A DNA stretch of 64,000 nt, from the NCBI GenBank assembly GCA_050291725.1, contig JBNKKH010000035.1, positions 1 to 64,000 on the forward strand. The letters run 5' to 3'. The position numbers were made by a program, and so were the translations under genes. Under the pieces are notes generated by a model that worked only from the letters and a program-made list of their open reading frames with translations, had not been told where the DNA came from and did no database searches. Below, piece by piece: positions 1 to 7,338 of the stretch. Every line of letters starts with the position of its first letter. Positions within the stretch are counted from its first letter, which is position 1. The DNA is from JAAGZL01 sp050291725. Its GTDB lineage: Bacteria > Pseudomonadota > Gammaproteobacteria > Chromatiales > Chromatiaceae.

Positions 1-108
1 CTGATATGTTTTTTGACGCAATTCAAATCCTGTTGAAGTGCGCACATGATATGTAGCAACAATATTAAGATACAAAACCAGTAATAACAAAATTAGTTCA
101 ATAGACAT
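1..108 (-). CDS. Cassette-borne small membrane protein, N-terminal 36 residues only
   Basis: The reading frame is open from an ATG at 106-108 to the window edge. It is preceded by a good ribosome site (AAGGAAATT directly upstream of ATG). The protein begins with one acidic residue and then a strongly hydrophobic stretch (about residues 5-18), i.e. a membrane anchor or uncleaved signal. It continues into a polar segment ending in RQKTYQ. It starts 25 bp beyond the attC site at 133-213 and in the same direction as the preceding cassette gene, so it is most likely the second cassette of an integron array. The function is unknown because only the start is visible. Confidence 0.6.
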   Translation of the reverse strand, partial: MSIELILLLLVLYLNIVATYHVRTSTGFELRQKTYQ

Positions 109-132
109 AATTTCCTTTTACGGCCTTTATAC

Positions 133-213
133 ACATAACGACTAGCATAAAGGGCCGCCGCTTTTTGGCGGTCCCAGTGAGCGATAGCGAACGATTTGAT
201 GCGCTTGTTATAC
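133..213 (-). other. attC recombination site (integron 59-base element)
   Basis: Read on the minus strand, the site opens with GTATAAC and closes with GTTATGT, the paired outer core boxes. Inside lie GCATCAAA pairing with TTTATGC (one unpaired C) and GGGACCGCC pairing with GGCGGCCC (one unpaired A), around an AAAAAGC loop. Core boxes, inner boxes and unpaired extrahelical bases make a textbook attC hairpin. The stop codon of the preceding gene (208-210) lies inside the first core box, as is usual for a gene cassette. No integrase gene is in the window. Confidence 0.85.
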
Positions 214-648
214 GTTTTCATACTCTATAACCATTATTTCCTCTTCTGGAGAGTTTTCATGAGTAAAATGAATATTGGCTTTTATCCCTTTAGAAAGCCA
301 CCTTAAAAAGGATACTAAACTATCAAATTTTGTTTTTTCACCGATTTCTTTTGGGGCAACATCCATTTCTATTTCTTCTTCAGTGAAAAAATGGCAATTT
401 ATTTGAACGCCACCTTCAATAAATATTTTTAGTGTAGTTGGATCCGTATTTTGTAGTGCATTTATTTCTTCGAAGTTAGTTGGTAATGGAATTTTATTTT
501 CTCCGTGCCAAAATTCACGATTTAGCTCCGAACCCAACACTAAGCTGATGAAATTATTCCACACGTCACTATTTACTTGATATATGTAGATATCACGCAA
601 TGAGCCATCTGGCTTTAATTCTTCTTGGACTGACTCGTAACTTTTCAT
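208..648 (-). CDS. Hypothetical protein of an integron gene cassette
   Basis: A soluble, acidic 146-residue protein with no signal peptide or membrane segment that I can see. I recognise no family or catalytic motif. Its stop codon is embedded in the attC site. A GTTATAC core-like heptamer lies 7 bp upstream of its ATG (655-661 on the plus strand as GTATAAC). The gene plus the following attC therefore has the dimensions of one mobile cassette. The region is A+T-rich compared with the housekeeping genes further right, which fits transfer. Cassette genes of this size often encode toxins, immunity proteins or orphans, but nothing here decides between these. Confidence 0.7.
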   Translation of the reverse strand: MKSYESVQEELKPDGSLRDIYIYQVNSDVWNNFISLVLGSELNREFWHGENKIPLPTNFEEINALQNTDPTTLKIFIEGGVQINCHFFTEEEIEMDVAPKEIGEKTKFDSLVSFLRWLSKGIKANIHFTHENSPEEEIMVIEYENV

Positions 649-886
649 TTTTTACGTATAACAGTTAATTATATGACTTGTGCCTAATACCGTAATATAC
701 GACATGTGCTGATATTGTATTATACTGCAAAAGGCTTTATAACGGGCGTCCCCGGAATTCCCCAAAATATCTGTATTCTATATTAGTCATGCTCTGGTCA
801 TCTTTCTGATGTGTCTATGATCGGTTCCCGGTGCTATAGTTTAGATTCAAGTTTAGTTAGCAGAAAATATATCTAAGGGGAACATT

Positions 887-1444
887 GTGAATATTGTAGA
901 GATGATGCTTGATAGTCAGAACAGCGGTCAGATACAGCAGCTTGCGAACAGCTTTGGTATTGGTGAGGATCAGATACAGGCTGCCATGGCTCAGATGGTC
1001 CCTGCCCTTTCCCAAGGAGTTAAAAAAAACATATCTAATGAATCTGGGCTTGATAGCTTGCTGCAGGCTTTAGCGAGCGGCAATCATAAGCAATATGTGG
1101 ACAGGCCAGAGAGCCTTACGGATGATACTGCCGTATCAGACGGTAACAACATACTTGGCCATATTCTGGGTAGTAAGGATGTTAGCCGTGCAGTAGCAGA
1201 CCGTGCTAGCGCCAACACCGGCATTGATTCTGGAATGCTGAAACAGATGCTACCCATATTTGCCAGCATGATGATGGGATCCCTTAGCAAACAAGCAGAC
1301 CATAATGGTGTTTTAGCTGGAGAAAATACAGCCAGCGGCGCTCCTAACAACGCTTTAGACATGCTAGGTGGGCTACTTGATGCGGATAATGATGGTTCGG
1401 TAGTGGATGATCTTATTGGTATCGCGGGAAAGTTCCTAAGGTAA
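887..1444 (+). CDS. DUF937 (YidB-like) protein
   Basis: A 185-residue protein that starts at GTG with a clear AAGGGG ribosome site 7 bases upstream. Two helical DUF937-type segments (about residues 10-75 and 85-180) are rich in Gln, Ala and Met. The C-terminus (LGGLLDADNDGSVVDDLIGIAGKFL) resembles a calcium-loop-like D-x-D-x-D/G turn typical of this family. The family is widespread in Proteobacteria and has no established biochemical role. There is no signal peptide, so it is probably cytoplasmic. It stands alone between the cassette region and the dodecin gene. Confidence 0.8.
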   Translation: MNIVEMMLDSQNSGQIQQLANSFGIGEDQIQAAMAQMVPALSQGVKKNISNESGLDSLLQALASGNHKQYVDRPESLTDDTAVSDGNNILGHILGSKDVSRAVADRASANTGIDSGMLKQMLPIFASMMMGSLSKQADHNGVLAGENTASGAPNNALDMLGGLLDADNDGSVVDDLIGIAGKFLR

Positions 1445-1579
1445 GGTTTTTGTTTAATGGTGTAACTTTCACAAATCTCAACTATGCTTAATCTGCTTTA
1501 ATAGAAACGTAATAAATACAATTTCTGTCAGTTATTCAGAGCAGTCATCTCAGTCAGCACCGTTAAAGGAGAAGCATAT

Positions 1580-1783
1580 ATGTCAGTCGCAAAGGTCACC
1601 GAAATTATTGCCTCATCAAATAAAAGCTTTGATCACGCCATAACTACTGGAATCAAGAGAGCAAACAAAACCCTAAAAAATATAAAAGGCGCATGGGTAA
1701 AAGATCAACAGTTAGAGATTAAAAACGGCTCAATCACTAACTACAAGGTTATCTTAAAAATAACTTTCGTACTAAAAGATTGA
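1580..1783 (+). CDS. Dodecin family flavin-binding protein
   Basis: A 67-residue protein with the dodecin signature along its whole length: VAKVTEI at the start, SFDHAI then KRANKTLKNIKGAWV, and a terminal strand VILKITFVLKD. Dodecins form hollow dodecamers that store or buffer flavins. The tryptophan of the GAW motif stacks against the isoalloxazine ring. AAGGAGA lies 9 bases before the ATG. A strong hairpin terminator follows at 1814-1846, so this is a single-gene transcript. Confidence 0.9.
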   Translation: MSVAKVTEIIASSNKSFDHAITTGIKRANKTLKNIKGAWVKDQQLEIKNGSITNYKVILKITFVLKD

Positions 1784-1813
1784 TTAGCAGAAAGATAGTT
1801 ATCTGATCTAATT

Positions 1814-1846
1814 AAAAAAGCCGAAGCATCAAGCTTCGGCTTTTTT
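1814..1846. terminator. Bidirectional intrinsic terminator between dodecin and BON-LysM genes
   Basis: A perfect 8-bp stem (GCCGAAGC / GCTTCGGC) with a 5-base loop is flanked by A6 on the left and T6 on the right. It can terminate both the rightward dodecin transcript and the leftward transcript of the BON-LysM gene, which ends at 1868. Confidence 0.9.
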
Positions 1847-1867
1847 ATGCGTATGCCTGTAAGATTA

Positions 1868-2302
1868 TCAATCGAGAGGGATACGAATTTTCTGCCCAGG
1901 GTAGATTAGATCTGGATCTTTAATTACCTCTCGATTCGCCTCAAAGATCTCAGTATAGCGACTACCGTTACCGAGATACTTGGTTGCTATTGCCCACAAC
2001 GTATCCCCTTTTTCGATCACGTAGAACTCAACCTTGGCTTCTGCAGGTTGTTCTACCTCAAGTTCATCCGCCTTTACCTCTTTGATACCGAATACATTAC
2101 CAGCCATCAATATCGCTTTTTCAAAAATGGATTGGTCTTTGGCTTTGCCAGATACTTTGGCCACGCCATCCTCCACTTCAATTTTTAGATCCTCTACCCC
2201 AGGATTATCCTCTTCAATATGCTCTTGAATCTTTTCAGCAGGATCGTCATCATCACCAAACAGTTTTTTGCCTAAATCAGTCGCGAAATCAAAAAGCCCC
2301 AT
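1868..2302 (-). CDS. BON and LysM domain protein (Kbp/YgaU-like)
   Basis: The 144 residues contain a BON domain (about 20-85, with the VEDGVAKVSGKAKD strand pair) followed by a LysM domain (about 92-142, from YVIEKGDTLWAIA to YPGQKIRIP). This is the arrangement of E. coli Kbp (YgaU), a cytoplasmic potassium-binding protein. There is no signal peptide, which fits a cytoplasmic role despite the LysM domain. The start has a good AAGGAGAA site. Single gene, ending at the bidirectional terminator. Confidence 0.88.
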   Translation of the reverse strand: MGLFDFATDLGKKLFGDDDDPAEKIQEHIEEDNPGVEDLKIEVEDGVAKVSGKAKDQSIFEKAILMAGNVFGIKEVKADELEVEQPAEAKVEFYVIEKGDTLWAIATKYLGNGSRYTEIFEANREVIKDPDLIYPGQKIRIPLD

Positions 2303-2473
2303 AATGTTCTCCTTGTGCAGATGCCAGGATTTGTATTGATGTAACCGGCATAGAATAGTTATTGGTTAATTTTCGTTCTAGAGCCGGCCCATTATAGGTA
2401 GCAATTTATGAAATTGTTAGTGATAGCGAACAGCTTTTTGGTGTGTGGCTAATCAGATGTGAAACACAATGAA

Positions 2474-2560
2474 TGGTGCCCAGGGCCGGACTTGAACCGG
2501 CACGGCCGTTAAGCCGGCGGATTTTAAGTCCGCTGCGTCTACCAATTCCGCCACCCGGGC
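2474..2560 (-). tRNA. tRNA-Leu (UAA)
   Basis: An 87-nt class II tRNA with acceptor GCCCGGG/CCTGGGC, a long variable arm (GGCTTAACGGCC region), T-loop GTTCAAGTC and encoded CCA. The anticodon loop CTTAAAA gives UAA. It is the last of the pgsA-tRNA(Gly)-tRNA(Cys)-tRNA(Leu) series, the same order as glyW-cysT-leuZ in E. coli. Confidence 0.97.
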
Positions 2561-2587
2561 ATATTAGCGAACCATTTATTGTGATTG

Positions 2588-2661
2588 TGGAGGCTGAGTC
2601 CGGAATCGAACCGGAGTCCACGGCTTTGCAGGCCGCTGCATAACCACTCTGCCACTCAGCC
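2588..2661 (-). tRNA. tRNA-Cys (GCA)
   Basis: 74 nt including encoded CCA. Acceptor GGCTGAG/CTCAGCC, anticodon loop CTGCAAA (GCA), T-loop GTTCGATTC. It lies 27 bases upstream of tRNA-Leu on the same strand and is probably co-transcribed with it. Confidence 0.97.
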
Positions 2662-2723
2662 ATATCCTGTACAGAGGAGGGAAAGTATCATGGATTATCA
2701 CCAAACTTTCCAGCCCTATACGC

Positions 2724-2754
2724 AAAAAACCCCTGCGTAGCGCTCGGGGTTTTT
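2724..2754 (-). terminator. Hairpin with T-tract between tRNA-Gly and tRNA-Cys
   Basis: On the minus strand, CCCC and GGGG arms flank a 12-base GC-rich spacer and are followed by T6. A-tracts on the other side make it symmetrical. It could partly end the pgsA/tRNA-Gly transcript before tRNA-Cys, or act as an RNA-processing hairpin. The stem is short, so the strength is uncertain. Confidence 0.55.
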
Positions 2755-2762
2755 CCGAAAAT

Positions 2763-2838
2763 TGGAGCGGGAAACGAGATTCGAACTCGCGACCCCAACC
2801 TTGGCAAGGTTGTGCTCTACCAGCTGAGCTATTCCCGC
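2763..2838 (-). tRNA. tRNA-Gly (GCC)
   Basis: 76 nt including encoded CCA. Acceptor GCGGGAA/TTCCCGC, anticodon loop TTGCCAA (GCC), T-loop GTTCGAATC. It lies 60 bases downstream of pgsA on the same strand. Confidence 0.97.
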
Positions 2839-2898
2839 GTCACTTGAAGGCGGCTATTGTAATGTTCCTGTGACTACTGTCAAGGACGATATGCCAAT

Positions 2899-3495
2899 TT
2901 ATCCTCCATCTGAATCGGCAGCATCTGTTTCCGGAGTATTGCCACTCTCATTCATATGAGGCCAAGCCGCTTTTATATATACAAACATAGACCAGACAGC
3001 AAGTATGGCAGACACATAGAGCAGAACATATCCTATTGTATATACAGGTAAATCTCCGATTGGCTCTCTGTATATAAGCAACAATATTGCAACCATCTGT
3101 GCCGCTGTCTTGATTTTTGCAATAACCGTAACGGCAACTTTTGCCCGCTCGCCCATCTCTGCCATCCACTCCCTCAGGGCAGAAATTGAAACCTCTCTTC
3201 CCACAATAATTATGGCTGGAATGGCTAAAGCTGGTGTTGGATCAGCCTGCACCACGAGAATAAGGGCAGCTGCCACCATGAGTTTATCTGCTACCGGATC
3301 CAAAAATGCGCCAAATGCTGATACCTGTCCCAATCTGCGTGCCAAATAGCCATCTAGCCAATCTGTTGCCGCAGCTATAGCAAATATGGCGGCACATATC
3401 TGATTCCCGTAGTCTGTAGGCAGGTAAAAGAAGATAATAAAAAACGGAATCAATGCGATTCGCAGTAGGGTCAGTTGATTTGAGATACTAGGCAT
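2899..3495 (-). CDS. pgsA: CDP-diacylglycerol-glycerol-3-phosphate 3-phosphatidyltransferase
   Basis: This 198-residue inner-membrane enzyme makes phosphatidylglycerophosphate from CDP-diacylglycerol and glycerol 3-phosphate, the committed step to phosphatidylglycerol and cardiolipin. The CDP-alcohol phosphotransferase signature D-x2-DG-x2-AR-x8-G-x3-D-x3-D is complete at residues 45-70 (DWLDGYLARRLG then FLDPVAD). Four to five hydrophobic segments are visible. The length is slightly above the E. coli protein (182) because of an acidic C-terminal tail. It lies downstream of uvrC and ahead of tRNA-Gly, the conserved gammaproteobacterial order. Confidence 0.96.
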   Translation of the reverse strand: MPSISNQLTLLRIALIPFFIIFFYLPTDYGNQICAAIFAIAAATDWLDGYLARRLGQVSAFGAFLDPVADKLMVAAALILVVQADPTPALAIPAIIIVGREVSISALREWMAEMGERAKVAVTVIAKIKTAAQMVAILLLIYREPIGDLPVYTIGYVLLYVSAILAVWSMFVYIKAAWPHMNESGNTPETDAADSDGG

Positions 3496-3566
3496 TGTTT
3501 ATTCGTTAATAGCTATTTCCATGAATTGAGCATAGTGTAATTAATTGCTTGCACATATGGAAATTT

Positions 3567-5396
3567 TCAGCCTTCGCTATGAAAACAGTTGTAGATTTTC
3601 TCTGCTAGCTTACGGCTGATACCCTCTACCCGCTCTAAATCCTCCACCCCAGCACTTTTCAACTCATGGAGGCCACCAAACTGTTTTAACAGGCGTTGGC
3701 GCCGCTTAGGGCCAACCCCTTCTATCTCTTCAAGTATAGAGCTTGTACCGCTTTTATCTCTTTTCTGGCGATGTCCGGTTATGGCAAAGCGGTGAGCCTC
3801 ATCCCTTATTTGCTGTATGAGGTGTATGGCAGGCGACTCTTGCGGTAGGATTATTGCCTCACCCTGCCCCGCGATAAACATTTTTTCCATACCGGCCTTG
3901 CGTTCTTTACCCTTGGCTACACCTATAAGTAACACACCGCTGACCGCCAGTTCATTCAACACCCGTTCTGCAGCGGCCAATTGGCCTTTACCACCATCAA
4001 TAAACAGGATATCAGGCAGCTTACCTTCTCCTGACTGTATGCGCTGATAGCGTCGCATCAATGCCTGCTCCATAGCCGCATAATCATCCCCCGGCTGGAT
4101 ATCCTTGATATTGAATCTACGATAGTCATGTTTGGCTGCGCCTTGCCGATCAAATACTACACAGGAGGCAACCGTTTTCTCCCCTGAGGTGTGACTGATA
4201 TCGAAACACTCCATCCTCTGAGGTGTCTCTTCCAGCTTGAATGCTAACTGGAGAGCCTCTAGCCTTGATTCGTACCCTGCCCTACTGGCCAGTTTTGCAT
4301 CAAGAGAGAGCTTGGCATTATGTTGGGCCATCTTAAGCCAGCGGGCTTTATCTGAACGCACATTGGAGTTGATCTTGACCTTATGTCCACTATCGGCGGA
4401 AAGTACCTCCTGGATCAACTCCAACTCCTCTAGCATAGAGCTGACGATGATCTCACCGGGTATCTGTTTACCTATGTAGTGTTGGCAGAGAAATGCAGCG
4501 ATTATCTCTTGTTCACTCTGCCCATCTCTACAGTTGAGATAAAAAACCTTGTTCCCAAGGTTTCTTCCTCCTCGTATTATAAACAGCTGAACAACTGCCA
4601 CTCCTGCGCCTAATGCACAGGCGGCAATATCCAGATCTCCCCGCTCCCCACTGACATACTGTTTCTTTTGAATTTTGCGTAAACGGGAGATTTGGTCACG
4701 ATAGCGTGCAGCCTGCTCATACTCCAGCTTGCTTGCCGCCTGCTCCATTCTTAGCACTATATCGTCAATCACTTTACTGGCCTTACCTTGCAGAAACAGT
4801 ACAGCATCTCTGACATCCAGGGCATACTCTTCCTCCGATATCAAATCTACACAGGGCGCAGTACATCTTTTGATTTGATACTGGAGACACGGGCGCGATC
4901 TATTGCGGTAGAAACTCTCCTCACATTGACGAACCGGAAATAGCTTCTGTAGCAGTTGCATAGTTTCCCGTAGAGAACCTGCATTGGGATAAGGTCCAAA
5001 GTACTGGCCTTTGGCCTTTTTAGCGCCGCGATGAAACGCTAGACGAGGAAATGGATCAGCAGATAGATATATGTATGGGTAACTCTTATCGTCTTTAAGC
5101 AGGATGTTATATTTGGGCCTTAAAGACTTGATCAGATTATTTTCCAGAATCAGAGCCTCAGCCTCGGTATGGGTTACCGTTATCTCAATCTCGCGTATTT
5201 TAGAGACCAGTAGCTGAATACGACGATTCTGCGAGCGAGTGAAATAGCTGCTGACTCTGCGATTTAGATCCTTGGCCTTCCCTACATACAACACCTTGCC
5301 GCAACCATCCAGCATGCGGTAGATACCGGGGCTGTGGGTTAGGGTCTTAAGAAATGCCTTATGATCGAATGAGTTGTCTTCTGATTCAGGCTGCAT
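3567..5396 (-). CDS. uvrC: UvrABC excinuclease subunit C
   Basis: 609 residues, the usual length. It makes the 3' and then the 5' incision during nucleotide excision repair. Visible domains are an N-terminal GIY-YIG nuclease (PGIYRML...VLYVGKAKDL, about 23-100), a UVR motif that contacts UvrB (about 210-245), a central RNase H-like endonuclease domain (ECFDISHTSGE... and FIDGGKGQL), and C-terminal helix-hairpin-helix repeats (EEIEGVGPKRRQRLLKQFGG, then VEGISRKLAEKI). It lies 26 bp downstream of the uracil-DNA glycosylase gene and is probably co-transcribed with it. Confidence 0.97.
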   Translation of the reverse strand: MQPESEDNSFDHKAFLKTLTHSPGIYRMLDGCGKVLYVGKAKDLNRRVSSYFTRSQNRRIQLLVSKIREIEITVTHTEAEALILENNLIKSLRPKYNILLKDDKSYPYIYLSADPFPRLAFHRGAKKAKGQYFGPYPNAGSLRETMQLLQKLFPVRQCEESFYRNRSRPCLQYQIKRCTAPCVDLISEEEYALDVRDAVLFLQGKASKVIDDIVLRMEQAASKLEYEQAARYRDQISRLRKIQKKQYVSGERGDLDIAACALGAGVAVVQLFIIRGGRNLGNKVFYLNCRDGQSEQEIIAAFLCQHYIGKQIPGEIIVSSMLEELELIQEVLSADSGHKVKINSNVRSDKARWLKMAQHNAKLSLDAKLASRAGYESRLEALQLAFKLEETPQRMECFDISHTSGEKTVASCVVFDRQGAAKHDYRRFNIKDIQPGDDYAAMEQALMRRYQRIQSGEGKLPDILFIDGGKGQLAAAERVLNELAVSGVLLIGVAKGKERKAGMEKMFIAGQGEAIILPQESPAIHLIQQIRDEAHRFAITGHRQKRDKSGTSSILEEIEGVGPKRRQRLLKQFGGLHELKSAGVEDLERVEGISRKLAEKIYNCFHSEG

Positions 5397-5422
5397 GCCT
5401 GGGATTATATATTGTTTGGTGC

Positions 5423-6046
5423 TTATCCAAGCAACTCTTTAGCGTGAGCAAACACCTGTTCGAACATCTGCGGAGTTAGCCTGCGAGTCTGGGTGTTGTA
5501 ACGACTACAGTGGTAGGAATCTAAAAGTTGTAGCCCAGGTTTAAGCTGATGCAGCTGATTGTGCCCAAATTTAAAATCCTTCTGTCGCAAAGAGAACGCT
5601 TTAATTACCGAATTATGGGCGATAGAGCCTAGAGCCAGAATAACTGAATCCATAGGCATCTGCTCCAACTCCTGGCGTAGATATGTGTTGCAGCTATTTA
5701 TTTCACTTCCTATAGGCTTATTCTGTGGAGGCAGACATTTAACTGCATTTGTTATGCGACAAGCGTTTAGGGTCAGCCCGTCATCTTTTGATATTGAGAC
5801 AGGCGAGTTGCTGAATCCATATTTATGGATGGTCTCATACAGTAGAATTCCAGCATGGTCTCCGGTAAACGGCCTACCAGTGGCATTCGCTCCATGCATT
5901 CCAGGAGCCAAGCCGACAATCAATAGCCTGGCATCTGCAGCACCAAATGGCGGAACAGGACGGGCGTGATAATCGGGATATTGGTCTTTTACATCATCTA
6001 GAAAACTAGCTAGACGTGGACAGGTACGGCAATCAATATCAAACAC
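5423..6046 (-). CDS. Family 5 uracil-DNA glycosylase (UdgB-like, Fe-S)
   Basis: 207 residues. The protein removes deaminated bases from DNA. Motif 1 is GLAPGMHGAN (45-54) followed by TGRPFTGD; motif 2 is SYHCSRYNTQT (177-187). The family 5 form (G-x-A-P-G with no acidic catalytic residue in motif 1, and HGAN) distinguishes it from family 4. Four cysteines at 6, 9, 104 and 119 fit the 4Fe-4S cluster spacing. Motif 2 usually reads H-P-S and T-G-R-L-T; here the proline is Cys180 and the glycine Arg188, a small departure. The gene sits between uvrY and uvrC, which are adjacent in E. coli, so repair functions are clustered. Confidence 0.85.
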   Translation of the reverse strand: MFDIDCRTCPRLASFLDDVKDQYPDYHARPVPPFGAADARLLIVGLAPGMHGANATGRPFTGDHAGILLYETIHKYGFSNSPVSISKDDGLTLNACRITNAVKCLPPQNKPIGSEINSCNTYLRQELEQMPMDSVILALGSIAHNSVIKAFSLRQKDFKFGHNQLHQLKPGLQLLDSYHCSRYNTQTRRLTPQMFEQVFAHAKELLG

Positions 6047-6083
6047 TTTTGAACAACCTAATTGGATTATTTTATCTGGTAAA

Positions 6084-6728
6084 TTAGCCTTCGTATTCAG
6101 CTACGCCGTGACGAATAGCCATCAACGTCAACTCTGCATCAGTCTGAACTCCAAGCTTCTCAAACAGTCTGTGGCGATAGGTACTCACCGTCTTGGGGCT
6201 TACACAAAGGGTATCAGAAATTTCCTGATTTTTTGTCCCTTGTACTATTAGCATCAAAACCTGCATCTCCCGCTTGGAAAGGGATTCAAATGGAAGTTCA
6301 GAGTCAACTCCAGACAGTTTGGCCAACGACAGCTTTCTTGCAACCTCAGCGGAGAGAAAAGGTTTACCTTGTCCCACCGTTCGAATCGCATCCAGCAGCT
6401 CACTAGCAGGGCAGCCTTTAGTTACATATCCAATAGCACCTGCCTCATGCAGTTTTGATGGAAATGGCGCTTCAGTGTGTACAGTTACCACAATCACATG
6501 GGTATCAGGAAACTTGCGTCTTATTGTCCTTGTTGCCTCTATACCTCCAATCCCTGGCATATTGATATCCATTAAAACTAAATCCGGTTTCAGCTGTGGA
6601 ATTAACAGCAGAGCAGACTCTCCAGAGTCAGCCTCAGCAACTACCTCAATATCATCAGCATCATCTAGAATTAGTCTAAAACCGGTTCTAACCAGCTCAT
6701 GATCATCTACAAGAATTGTTTTTATCAT
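6084..6728 (-). CDS. uvrY: GacA/UvrY-type response regulator
   Basis: 214 residues. It has a receiver domain with the acidic pocket Asp8/Asp9, phosphoacceptor Asp54 (LVLMDINMPG) and conserved Lys near 104. A LuxR-type helix-turn-helix follows at about 145-205 (LSKREMQVLMLIVQGTKNQEIS...TVSTYRHRLFEKLGV). The protein and its place ahead of uvrC match UvrY/GacA, partner of the BarA/GacS kinase and activator of CsrB-type small RNAs. The kinase gene is not in the window. It is transcribed away from the ribonucleotide reductase operon. Confidence 0.93.
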   Translation of the reverse strand: MIKTILVDDHELVRTGFRLILDDADDIEVVAEADSGESALLLIPQLKPDLVLMDINMPGIGGIEATRTIRRKFPDTHVIVVTVHTEAPFPSKLHEAGAIGYVTKGCPASELLDAIRTVGQGKPFLSAEVARKLSLAKLSGVDSELPFESLSKREMQVLMLIVQGTKNQEISDTLCVSPKTVSTYRHRLFEKLGVQTDAELTLMAIRHGVAEYEG

Positions 6729-6977
6729 TTATACTCGCTTTGGTCTAAATTTACATACAACATCCATTTCATCGACATTTCCTGTGTTTTTATTAAGTTC
6801 GTTATTGCTACGACACAAATGATACAGAAGGCGGAGCATAGCAAAGGCGACCAGATACCACAATTAAAGTAGTTTAATTCCCATCACTAAAATAGATGAT
6901 CAACCACAAGAGTGCCATTTTCTTGAGCAAGATATAGGTATATATGGTTTTTCAGAGAGTTTTACTCAAATATTCAA

Positions 6978-6993
6978 ACACAATATATAGAGT
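6978..6993 (+). promoter_or_regulatory. NrdR box 1
   Basis: ACACAATATATAGAGT matches the 16-bp palindromic NrdR operator (ACACWATATATWGTGT type) with one mismatch in the right arm. NrdR is the ATP/dATP-sensing repressor of ribonucleotide reductase genes. The box lies 361 bp before the nrdJ start. Confidence 0.82.
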
Positions 6994-7091
6994 TCACAAA
7001 AACACAAAATATTCTACAGTTAAATATTAGAAGATACTGTTATTCTTTGTTTTTATTGAATATTTTATTTTATTCACTTTGTTTTCTTGTC

Positions 7092-7121
7092 TTGACATAG
7101 CAGGAATAAATACTGTACCTT
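7092..7121 (+). promoter_or_regulatory. Candidate sigma-70 promoter for nrdJ
   Basis: A perfect -35 TTGACA (7092-7097) is followed after 18 bp by a weak -10 TACCTT (7116-7121). Transcription would begin near 7128, putting NrdR box 2 just downstream of the start, where a bound repressor would block it. The weak -10 keeps confidence modest. Confidence 0.45.
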
Positions 7122-7133
7122 TTCATGCGCAAA

Positions 7134-7149
7134 ACACAACATATAGTGT
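7134..7149 (+). promoter_or_regulatory. NrdR box 2
   Basis: ACACAACATATAGTGT is a second good match to the NrdR operator. Its start is exactly 156 bp from that of box 1. NrdR boxes usually come in pairs about 31 bp apart; this much wider, near-integral-turn spacing would require DNA looping or independent binding. Confidence 0.82.
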
Positions 7150-7188
7150 TTTAAGAAAAAAGAGATCACCAAACACTAGATTTATTCT

Positions 7189-7215
7189 GAATCGACAGCA
7201 AGAAAGTTGCGATTC
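7189..7215 (+). promoter_or_regulatory. Hairpin in the nrdJ leader
   Basis: GAATCG pairs with CGATTC, and after one bulged A, CAGC pairs with GTTG around an AAGAAA loop. It lies in the 5' untranslated region about 120 bases before the nrdJ start. Further possible pairing (GTGG near 7230 with CCAC near 7257) suggests a larger structured leader. Confidence 0.4.
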
Positions 7216-7338
7216 TATCAATGATCAGGGAGTGTGGTATTCAAAGGAGATGGTTCCACCAGGGTTTTCTTACATCTTTTGAGTTAAGAAGACGTGGAAG
7301 CCATAGATAAAACGAGAACTAACAGGACATAAAAATCA

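Larger units (their letters stand above)
6729..7338. other. 610-bp divergent control region between uvrY and nrdJ
   Basis: This A+T-rich gap holds two NrdR operators, a candidate sigma-70 promoter and a hairpin leader, each listed separately. The open frame at 7079-7282 covers the promoter and operator and has no ribosome site, so I do not call it a gene. I see no B12-box that would indicate a cobalamin riboswitch. Confidence 0.7.

Noticed and set aside
736..850. Possible second attC beginning TTATAACGGGCG
   Set aside because: The left core resembles an attC end, but no matching right core or complementary inner boxes were found within 150 bp.
2406..2663. Open frame of 85 codons over tRNA-Cys and tRNA-Leu
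   Set aside because: It is a shadow of two tRNA genes.
7079..7282. Open frame of 67 codons upstream of nrdJ
   Set aside because: It covers the candidate promoter, NrdR box 2 and the leader hairpin, lacks a ribosome site and resembles no protein I know.
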